Positions 50,283-56,641 of a stretch of DNA of 56,641 nt are shown one piece after another; positions within the stretch are counted from its first letter, which is position 1, and each line of letters opens with the position of its first letter. This DNA comes from Bacteroidales bacterium UBA1187. GTDB lineage: Bacteria; Bacteroidota; Bacteroidia; Bacteroidales; Paludibacteraceae. The notes under the pieces were generated by a model. It did not search any database. It saw only the letters and a list, made by a program, of their open reading frames with translations, and was not told the DNA's origin. The position numbers and the translations under genes are program-made. Where the stretch lies: assembly GCA_002309835.1 (NCBI GenBank), contig DBYL01000018.1, forward strand, positions 1 to 56,641, given 5' to 3'.

Positions 50283-51932
50283 TTATTGGTACAAATAACG
50301 TTTGATAGAGCGTTTCGGGGTCTTCTCAAATTCCGAAGCTACCAGTTCAACGGCACTAATCTGACTGTACTGCGGCAGGTCTTTGTTGACTGCTACGCGA
50401 TTCTCTTCCATCTGTTGGGTCAGACTCTTCGTTCCCAGCAGTTTCTTGCCTTCAGCAGAAGTATCCGGGAAGACGAGCGCCACGAGTTTATGATCGCGAT
50501 CAACGACTATAGACTCAGCTACGCACGGCATAGAGTTCAGCTTATCCTCCAGCTCCTCCGGATAGATATTCTGTCCGCTGGCACCGAGAATCATATTCTT
50601 CGAACGGCCGTGGATATAGATGTTTCCTGCTTTATCGAGTACACCCAGGTCACCCGTACGCATCCATCCATCCTCAGTGAAGACAGCCTTCGTGGCCTCT
50701 TCGTTCTTATAGTAACCCTTCATGACGTTGATACCCTTCACTTGGATCTCGCCGTCTTTTCTGATGGGGTCTTCGGAATCGATACGTACATGGCACTGCG
50801 GTAACTCTTTTCCGCAGCTATGGAAGGCGTAATCCCACCAGTCTTCGTAACTGATCAGCGGGCCGCACTCCGTCATACCGTAACCGACGCAGTACTGATA
50901 TTTGATATCATGCAGCACTTGTTCTACTTCGCCGTTCAGCGCTGCACCACCGATGATCAGGTAACGCAACTCGCCGCCGAACATCTTATCCAGACCCTCT
51001 TTTACTTTACGACGGATGACATTCTTGATGATAGGTGTCTTCCAAAGAATCTTCATCGTAGGCGTACTGATCTTCGGCAGCACACCCTTCTTGACGATTT
51101 TCTCCACTACCAGAGGCACTGTAAGCACCATGAACGGCTTCACTTGCGCAAACGCCTTCATCAGTACGGTAGGAGTAGGGGGTTGAGTGAGGAAATATAC
51201 CTGCGCGCCCTCGCAAACCTGATAGATGAACTCGAACATCAAGCCGAACATGTGTGCGATAGGCAGCATTGATAGCACTTTATCGCCCTGCTTATGCGGA
51301 ATGCGCGTGTGTGCGAACTCTACGTTTCCGCTCAGGTTGAGATGCGTCAGCATTACACCCTTCGGGTTTCCGGTAGAACCGCTTGTATAGTTGAGTACTG
51401 CCAGGTCATCGTAGTTATCAATCGGATAGTTGACATCCTCCAGACTTACGCCATTCGGATAAGCCTTCTTAAATGCTTCCTCTGCGCCTGCGAATTTCTT
51501 AGCGAACTTGGCATCCGACTCCACGATTGTCATCTCATCCATGAAAATCGTAGCTTTCAGTCCCTTCATCTGCGTGGCGTCAATCTTCTTCTTTACATTC
51601 GGACCTACATAGAGCAGCACAGCCTCCGAGTGGTCTACGAGACTGTAGATACCCTCCGCCGTGAAGTCCGGCAAAATAGATACAGCTACGGCTTTGTAAC
51701 TCTCGATAGCCAAGAAGAGCAAACCCCAGTTAGCGCAGTTACGGCCGCAGAGCGCAATCTTATCGCCCTCTTTGATTCCTAACTCTTTCCACGTCACATG
51801 GAGCTTCGCAATCGCGGTTGCCAACTCATGATAGGTGTATTTATTCTCACCGTCAAGGTCGGTCATTGCCAAACCTTCCCAGTTCGAATGCATGGTGTCT
51901 TGCAGATAAGACAGATAATGTTTTGTTGCCAT
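50283..51932 (-). CDS. AMP-dependent acyl-CoA synthetase, copy B
   Basis: 549-residue paralog of the ligase at 46072-47712, with YTSGSTGNPKGVML, GYGMTECGPLI, the same EEATKAVFTEDGWMRTGDLG block and FEKTPKRSIKRYLYQ at the end. It probably activates fatty acids. It is the first gene of the ligase-GT-glf-ligase unit and has its own promoter with a dyad over the -33 region. Confidence 0.92.
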   Translation of the reverse strand: MATKHYLSYLQDTMHSNWEGLAMTDLDGENKYTYHELATAIAKLHVTWKELGIKEGDKIALCGRNCANWGLLFLAIESYKAVAVSILPDFTAEGIYSLVDHSEAVLLYVGPNVKKKIDATQMKGLKATIFMDEMTIVESDAKFAKKFAGAEEAFKKAYPNGVSLEDVNYPIDNYDDLAVLNYTSGSTGNPKGVMLTHLNLSGNVEFAHTRIPHKQGDKVLSMLPIAHMFGLMFEFIYQVCEGAQVYFLTQPPTPTVLMKAFAQVKPFMVLTVPLVVEKIVKKGVLPKISTPTMKILWKTPIIKNVIRRKVKEGLDKMFGGELRYLIIGGAALNGEVEQVLHDIKYQYCVGYGMTECGPLISYEDWWDYAFHSCGKELPQCHVRIDSEDPIRKDGEIQVKGINVMKGYYKNEEATKAVFTEDGWMRTGDLGVLDKAGNIYIHGRSKNMILGASGQNIYPEELEDKLNSMPCVAESIVVDRDHKLVALVFPDTSAEGKKLLGTKSLTQQMEENRVAVNKDLPQYSQISAVELVASEFEKTPKRSIKRYLYQ

Positions 51933-51973
51933 TATAGTTTGATTTTTTGTTTGCTGTTTTTCAATATCGGCGG

Positions 51974-52011
51974 CAAAGGTACTGCTTTATTTTTGAACAT
52001 CCGTTCGAAAA
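51974..52011 (-). promoter_or_regulatory. Promoter and candidate TetR operator before acyl-CoA synthetase B
   Basis: TACCTTTG (minus strand, 51974-51981) is a -7 box, followed by CCGCCG. Where the -33 TTTG is expected there is instead an imperfect palindrome, TTTTTGAAC (51990-51998) and GTTCGAAAA (52003-52011), with one mismatch and a 4-base gap. Its size fits a TetR-family dimer, and a TetR gene lies immediately upstream. Confidence 0.55.
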
Positions 52012-52024
52012 CAATGTTTTTCTG

Positions 52025-52615
52025 CTATATTTTGAGCAAATTATGAAATTCCGAATATGTTTTCGTTAATAAAGAGAAGTCCATTTGTGTTTGCCCAAGA
52101 CCGGAATCGTAACTGTTTTTGATGTGCGCGAACATGAGTGCAATCTGCTCTCGGTCGATATCTCTGCGAATAAGACCTGCGCGCTGATCGTGGTATAGAG
52201 CCTTCCGCCACAGTTCCAATTCCTTAAGCGCCAGACGTTGTGCTTTGCGATGCAGCGCGGGGAAGCGGCTGTAGGCGGTGAACATCAGATTATTGACGTT
52301 ACTCGTATTCACCCGTTTGTCATCAAATGTCATCAGTGCTTTCTCCAAGTAGTCCAGATAACTCTTCATGGCCTCTATCATCCGCTCTATGCCGGAATCC
52401 TCAGGCACGGCGTTGAGCACGCGTTGTTTGGGTTCCAAAAAATAGTGCTCCATACAGGTCAAAAAGATCTCATCCTGGTCCTTGAAGTAGTAATAGAGTG
52501 TTCCGCGCCCTATATCGAGTGCATTTTGCAGATCGGTGATGGTGATGTTCTGATAGCCCTCTATGGCATACAGTTCCATCGCTTTGCGGATGATATACTC
52601 TTTACGGTCTTTCAC
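52025..52615 (-). CDS. TetR/AcrR-family transcriptional regulator
   Basis: 196-residue regulator. The helix-turn-helix is ITITDLQNALDIGRGTLYYYF at about residues 25-45, followed by a ligand-binding helical domain. The stop is 93 bp before the acyl-CoA synthetase ATG, with a candidate operator in the gap, so control of fatty-acid activation is likely. The effector is not predictable. It overlaps the patatin gene by 4 bp and is the last gene of the hydroxyacid-dehydrogenase run. Confidence 0.9.
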   Translation of the reverse strand: MKDRKEYIIRKAMELYAIEGYQNITITDLQNALDIGRGTLYYYFKDQDEIFLTCMEHYFLEPKQRVLNAVPEDSGIERMIEAMKSYLDYLEKALMTFDDKRVNTSNVNNLMFTAYSRFPALHRKAQRLALKELELWRKALYHDQRAGLIRRDIDREQIALMFAHIKNSYDSGLGQTQMDFSLLTKTYSEFHNLLKI

Positions 52616-53547
52616 TGTTTGCTGGCCTCGTATCGATCCAAGGCTTCTGTCATGATTCGTTTGCCATCAGCGATGATCTGCTCGGCTTTGTCGAAATCAA
52701 AGGTGTTATATGCGTACTGACGCATCACGGCGTGCACGTCGGGTGGGGTAAGACGCAGCGCCATCAGCGTATTCTGCTGTATCTGCATGTCACTCATGCG
52801 GTCCAGCATACTGGTGAAACTGACGGTGCGTCCTAAGTCTGCCGCGCGGCGCTGACGGATTCCGTCCACACGTTTGCCTAACTGGCGTAACTGCGTCTCC
52901 CAGGACTTGGGGACAGGTATACCGCGTGAGGTCAGTTCGGCGATCTTACCTTCTACATCTATCGGTTCCGGCATCGCATTATCCACCGGCATACTGTCCT
53001 TGCCGCTGATATCCATCGCAACGAGGATGTCGCCCTCCGTGCGGTCAACGATGTGCAGCGGCAGCGGATTGAGGATGCCTCCGTCGATGAGCAGTCGTTG
53101 TCCTATCTGTACGGGGCGGAAGAAAAGAGGAATACTGATGGATGCGCGCACTGCTTCAAAGAGGCTGCCGGTGCGGAACACCACTTCTTCTGTATTCATC
53201 ATATCCGAGGCCACAATAGAGCAAGGGATATTCAGGTTCTCTATCGGTCTATCCGGCACCACTTTCTCCAACTCCAGAATGATCTTCTGCCCTTTGACAA
53301 GCGAGTTACCGCTCAGCAGGTTGATATCCATCATCCGAAGGATCAACTGCTTGTCCACCTGCAGAAACCATTCCTTCGCTTCTTTGAGTTGTCCCGCAGC
53401 ATACATGCCTGCGATGATAGAGCCCATAGAGCAACCGGCTATACTGGTGATGGTATACCCTCGTTCCTCCAGCGCTTCGATGGCGCCTATGTGCGCCAGT
53501 CCTCGTGCGCCTCCGGAACCTAAGACTAATGCGACGTTTTTACCCAT
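52612..53547 (-). CDS. Patatin-like phospholipase
   Basis: 311-residue patatin-fold lipase of the RssA/NTE type. The oxyanion motif GSGGARG is at 10-16, the nucleophile Ser40 is in GCSMGS, and Asp155 of the dyad is in DGG. No signal peptide or C-terminal barrel is seen, so it is probably cytoplasmic or membrane-associated. It shares one base with the gcvT stop. Confidence 0.92.
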   Translation of the reverse strand: MGKNVALVLGSGGARGLAHIGAIEALEERGYTITSIAGCSMGSIIAGMYAAGQLKEAKEWFLQVDKQLILRMMDINLLSGNSLVKGQKIILELEKVVPDRPIENLNIPCSIVASDMMNTEEVVFRTGSLFEAVRASISIPLFFRPVQIGQRLLIDGGILNPLPLHIVDRTEGDILVAMDISGKDSMPVDNAMPEPIDVEGKIAELTSRGIPVPKSWETQLRQLGKRVDGIRQRRAADLGRTVSFTSMLDRMSDMQIQQNTLMALRLTPPDVHAVMRQYAYNTFDFDKAEQIIADGKRIMTEALDRYEASKQ

Positions 53548-54632
53548 TATACGATTTTTGCGGGTTGCAATTTCTCGCGAATCTTGATATAGATGATATT
53601 CTCTTTCTTGGCGAACGGAGTCTGTACGTAGCCCATGCCGATGCCTACTTTTGTATTCGGCAGCATGATACCGGAAGTCACATTACCGATGACGTTTCCT
53701 GCTTCATCGCAGATCTCGTATCCGTTACGCGGGATAGCACGCTCGAGGCACTCGAAATGCACGAGTTTGCGCTTTACGCCTTCTGCTTTCTGCGCCTTGA
53801 GGAAATCGCGGTCGATAAAGTCCTTGGCATCGAGTTTGGTGATCCAACCCAGACCTGCCTCCAGCGGCGAAGTAGTATCATCGATGTCGTGTCCGTAGAG
53901 ACAGTACCATTTCTCCAGACGCAAGCTGTCACGGGCACCCAGACCGATAGGTGCAAGGCCGAAGGGTTTACCTACTTCGAAAAGGGCATCCCAAATCTGC
54001 TTGCCTTTCTCGGCCGGGAAATAGAGTTCAAATCCTCCTGCACCCGTGTAACCCGTGTTGCTGAGAATGACACCCGGAACGCCTGCGAAGCTCCATTCGC
54101 GGAAGGCATAATAGTCGATAGACTTCAGGTCCGCATCGGTCAATAACTGCAGCAGTTCTGTTGCTTTCGGGCCTTGTACGGCTAACTGACCGTAACGCTC
54201 GGAAGCATTCTCGAGTTTGAGGTCGGCATCTTTGAATTTCTCGTCTTTGATCTTGTTTACCCACGCCCAATCTTTGTCGATATTGCCGGCATTGACAACC
54301 ATCAGGTATTTGGTCGTGGAGTATTTATAGATGATCAGGTCATCTACGATGCCACCTTTGCCGTTCGGCATACAGGTGTACTGCGCCTTGCCGGCTGCGA
54401 TAACAGAGAGGTCGTTCGTCGTGATATACTGCAGGAAATCCAAGGCTTTCTCGCCTTTTACCCAGAACTCACCCATGTGACTGACATCAAACACACCTAC
54501 GCCTTCGCGTACGATCATGTGCTCTTGGTTGATGCCCGTAGGATATTGAATAGGCATGTTAAATCCTGCGAACTCGGCCATTTTTGCACCGAGCGCAATG
54601 TGGATATCTGTAAACGGAGTTGTTTTTAACAT
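53547..54632 (-). CDS. gcvT: Glycine cleavage system T protein (aminomethyltransferase)
   Basis: 361-residue GcvT, which transfers the methylene from the aminomethyl-lipoyl H protein to tetrahydrofolate. FNMPIQYPTGINQEHMIVREGVGVFDVSHMGE is reduced here to its key parts: MPIQYP and DVSHMGE near the N-terminus, GYTGAGGFELY in the middle, and LGARDSLRLE. gcvP and gcvH are not nearby. No glycine riboswitch is visible upstream. It overlaps pepT by 7 bp. Confidence 0.95.
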   Translation of the reverse strand: MLKTTPFTDIHIALGAKMAEFAGFNMPIQYPTGINQEHMIVREGVGVFDVSHMGEFWVKGEKALDFLQYITTNDLSVIAAGKAQYTCMPNGKGGIVDDLIIYKYSTTKYLMVVNAGNIDKDWAWVNKIKDEKFKDADLKLENASERYGQLAVQGPKATELLQLLTDADLKSIDYYAFREWSFAGVPGVILSNTGYTGAGGFELYFPAEKGKQIWDALFEVGKPFGLAPIGLGARDSLRLEKWYCLYGHDIDDTTSPLEAGLGWITKLDAKDFIDRDFLKAQKAEGVKRKLVHFECLERAIPRNGYEICDEAGNVIGNVTSGIMLPNTKVGIGMGYVQTPFAKKENIIYIKIREKLQPAKIV

Positions 54633-55786
54633 TTTTCTATGATTTTAAGTATTACGTTCATTGCTGCTTCCATCGAAGGGATGGGAAGGTATTCATAACG
54701 GCTGTGGAAGTTCTCGCCGCCGGCGAAGATATTCGGGCAGGGAAGTCCTTCAAAACTCAGACGAGCACCGTCTGTACCACCGCGGATAGGTTTGACATTC
54801 GGCGTCACGCCTACGGCCGTCATCGCTTCTTTAGCGAGATCGATAATGTGCATGACGGGTTCGATCTTCTCCCGCATGTTATAGTACTGGTCGCGCATCT
54901 CTATCTCACAAGTGCCTTCACCGTACTCGCGGTTGACTTTGCGCACGAGATGCTCTAACTCCCGTTTGCGGCTCTCGAAGCGTGCGCGGTCGTGGTCGCG
55001 AATGATATAACTGAGCGTGGTCTCTTCCACGGTGCCATTCATGCCTACCAAGTGATAGAATCCTTCGTATCCCTGCGTGTGTTCCGGCGTCTCCCAACGA
55101 GGAAGCATGACGGCTAACTGATATGCGATGCGCATAGAGTTGATCATCTTATGATAGCCGTAACCGGGATGCACGTTCAGACCATGCACATGGATCTTAC
55201 ATGCTGCGGCATTGAAGTTCTCAAACTCCAACTCACCTATCGCACCGCCATCCATGGTGTACGCGAAATCCGCGCCAAAAGCCTTCACGTCAAAATGGTC
55301 AGCTCCTTGGCCTATCTCTTCGTCCGGCGTGAAACCGATGCGCACCTTGCCGTGCTTGATCTCCGGGTGTTGCACCAGGTATTCCATGGCGCTGACTATC
55401 TCTGCGATGCCGGCCTTGTCATCCGCACCCAGCAGAGTGGTGTTATCCGTGACGATAACGTCCTGACCGGCGTAACGCACATCGATAAACTCACGCTCTT
55501 CAGCCTTTACGATGCTCGGTTTGATATGTTTGCCGCTGGCATCAGGCGAGGTATCCATGTGGGCGATGAAACCGATGACGGGATGTCCCTCTTCGGTAGC
55601 AGGCAGCGTAGCCATGATATACCCGTTCTCATCCAGCGTCACCTCTTGCAACCCGAGAGCTTTGAGTTCGTCCGCCAGATAACGCGCGAACTCCATCTGC
55701 CCCGGGGTAGAAGGGGTCATATTCGTGTTCTCATCACTGGTCGTACAGAACGACACATATTTGAGAAAGCGTTCAATTATACTCAT
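54626..55786 (-). CDS. pepT: Peptidase T (tripeptidase)
   Basis: 386-residue M20-family zinc aminotripeptidase. Ligands are in AHMDTSPD (His76, Asp78), LLGADDKAGIAE, DEEIGQGAD, and GGTDGARLS near the C-terminus. Slightly shorter than the usual about 405-410 residues. It is followed by gcvT with a 7-bp overlap, a pairing I recall from other Bacteroidales. Confidence 0.95.
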   Translation of the reverse strand: MSIIERFLKYVSFCTTSDENTNMTPSTPGQMEFARYLADELKALGLQEVTLDENGYIMATLPATEEGHPVIGFIAHMDTSPDASGKHIKPSIVKAEEREFIDVRYAGQDVIVTDNTTLLGADDKAGIAEIVSAMEYLVQHPEIKHGKVRIGFTPDEEIGQGADHFDVKAFGADFAYTMDGGAIGELEFENFNAAACKIHVHGLNVHPGYGYHKMINSMRIAYQLAVMLPRWETPEHTQGYEGFYHLVGMNGTVEETTLSYIIRDHDRARFESRKRELEHLVRKVNREYGEGTCEIEMRDQYYNMREKIEPVMHIIDLAKEAMTAVGVTPNVKPIRGGTDGARLSFEGLPCPNIFAGGENFHSRYEYLPIPSMEAAMNVILKIIEKC

Positions 55787-55787
55787 A

Positions 55788-56327
55788 CTATTTACCGGAG
55801 AAAGCGGAGAGGATAGAACTCAAACTGCTTGCGTAAGTAGCAGCGGTGCTTGCGTACGAAGCGGCGGTGTTAGCCGTGTTCTGCGCCGTGGCGGTGGCAT
55901 TCTGTACGGTCTCGTTGCTCTTAACCATCTCTACCAAGCTGTTGGTGACGGTTGTCACGTTGTCTTGTGTTACCAGACCCAGCGACGAAGAGATCATTCC
56001 TTTTCCGAACTCACTCAGATAGGTCTTATCTTTGTAGTTGTCTTTCAGCCCCTCGCAGTTAGCTACCAGCGTAACGGTGTTAAGGATGTTCTGCGTGTTC
56101 TTGTAGTTGAATTTGTTGCCATCCGCTTTGTACTGGTTGTACAATGCGAGCAGTGCGTTACCTGCACCCTGACCGGCGGAAACAGCGGTGTTAGCGCCTG
56201 TATTCGTGGTCGTAGCCGTCGTCTGTGTGTTAGCAGCGGTCGAAGACGTGTTACTACTGGTGCTGTTCTGCAGGAAACCGCAACCGGCCATCAGGATAGC
56301 GGTTGCAAAAAGAATGATTTTTTTCAT
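55788..56327 (-). CDS. Small Thr/Ser/Ala-rich lipoprotein of unknown function
   Basis: 179-residue predicted lipoprotein. The signal peptide MKKIILFATAILMAGC ends in lipobox MAGC. Residues 20-55 are low-complexity Thr/Ser/Asn/Ala. The body has a short conserved-looking core (LALYNQYKADGNKFNY) followed by an Ala/Ser/Thr-rich C-terminus with repeated AASYAS/AATYAS. I recognise no domain. It sits between the hydroxyacid dehydrogenase (4-bp overlap) and pepT. Confidence 0.75.
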   Translation of the reverse strand: MKKIILFATAILMAGCGFLQNSTSSNTSSTAANTQTTATTTNTGANTAVSAGQGAGNALLALYNQYKADGNKFNYKNTQNILNTVTLVANCEGLKDNYKDKTYLSEFGKGMISSSLGLVTQDNVTTVTNSLVEMVKSNETVQNATATAQNTANTAASYASTAATYASSLSSILSAFSGK

Positions 56328-56641
56328 AATACGATATTCATTTTATTTGGTTGATTGTCAATGAAAGCCAGGATATTATCCGTCACGCACTCGCACATGG
56401 CGATTCGTCCTTCCCATGTACCTGTGCCTGTATGCGGCGAAAGGACTACGTTCGGGAGCTTTAATAGCCCTTCGCTTATCTGCGGCTCATGCTCATATAC
56501 ATCCAGCGCTGCGCCGGCGATAATGCCGCTCTTCAGGGCTTCTATCAGTGCCGCCTCATCTACGTGCGCTCCGCGCGCGGTGTTGATAAGGTACGCACTG
56601 CGTTTCATCATCCCCAGTTCCGGTTTGCCGATGATATGATG
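56324..56641 (-). CDS. D-isomer-specific 2-hydroxyacid dehydrogenase, C-terminal part (cut by window edge)
   Basis: The last 105 codons of an NAD-dependent D-2-hydroxyacid dehydrogenase. AYLINTARGAHVDEAALIEAL and AALDVYEHEP are the family signature, and the catalytic His is in LSPHTGTGT. The start lies beyond the window, so the substrate (glycerate, lactate, phosphoglycerate or other) cannot be assigned. Confidence 0.9.
   Translation of the reverse strand, partial: HHIIGKPELGMMKRSAYLINTARGAHVDEAALIEALKSGIIAGAALDVYEHEPQISEGLLKLPNVVLSPHTGTGTWEGRIAMCECVTDNILAFIDNQPNKMNIVL

Noticed and set aside
54600..54700. Glycine riboswitch before gcvT
   Set aside because: gcvT overlaps pepT, leaving no leader, and no tandem aptamer structure is visible.

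Overview
The window looks like chromosomal DNA of a member of the Bacteroidales (phylum Bacteroidota), with G+C near 50 % by eye. The evidence is a PorU-PorV type IX secretion pair, a Bacteroidota-type LptD, a GH3-family acyl-amido synthetase, and promoters of the Bacteroidota form (TTTG, 19-20 bp, TAnnTTTG). MurA carries Asp in place of the catalytic Cys. Short C-terminal tails resemble those of secreted proteins in this order. No phage, plasmid, rRNA, CRISPR or insertion-sequence genes are visible. The genus cannot be fixed from the sequence.

Layout. 1-2462 (+): end of a serine tRNA, terminator, then DUF349 protein, ftsE and sufE. 2433-8922 (-): FAH-like protein, porU, porV, ispF, a small exported protein and aroK. 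9018-13785 (-): lptD, slyD-like and der. 13876-18774 (+): mnmE, folC, prmA and an MBOAT acyltransferase. 18759-26621 (-): ZU5 lipoprotein, dnaE, yicC, gmk and nadD. 26622-27296: regulatory region with a strong hairpin and decayed gene pieces. 27297-31406 (+): GH3 protein, HAD hydrolase, PlsC-like acyltransferase and EamA transporter. 31499-34426 (+): steroid 5-alpha-reductase-like protein, old-yellow-enzyme family reductase and short-chain dehydrogenase, closed by a terminator. 34451-41744 (-): prfB, C1 peptidase, DUF4874/DUF4832 protein, YigZ-like, acyltransferase, coaD and an S41 protease. 41875-46041 (+): nadE, murB and murA. 46072-51932 (-): two paralogous acyl-CoA ligases flanking a GT-C-like membrane protein and glf. 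52025-56641 (-): D-2-hydroxyacid dehydrogenase (cut by the window edge), lipoprotein, pepT, gcvT, patatin-like lipase and a TetR regulator.

The most interesting locus is the three-gene operon at 31499-34426. A membrane SRD5A-type 5-alpha-reductase, a compact flavin ene-reductase and a hydroxysteroid-dehydrogenase-like SDR match the enzyme types reported for gut Bacteroidota that make allo- and iso-bile acids. The promoter spacer holds a perfect 18-bp palindrome that could be an operator. This suggests a self-contained steroid or bile-acid ring-reduction pathway, although the substrate cannot be read from sequence.

Two repeat families have shaped the genes. One is a GC-rich partly palindromic element of about 40 bp inserted in frame in mnmE (twice), prmA and dnaE. 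The other is a set of heptanucleotide tandem repeats that sit at gene junctions or within coding sequence at eight places. Promoters are unusually readable: seven have TTTG exactly 20 bp before TAnnTTTG, an eighth has CTTG at 20 bp, and a ninth has TTTG at 19 bp. Two divergent pairs are interlocked or nearly touching.
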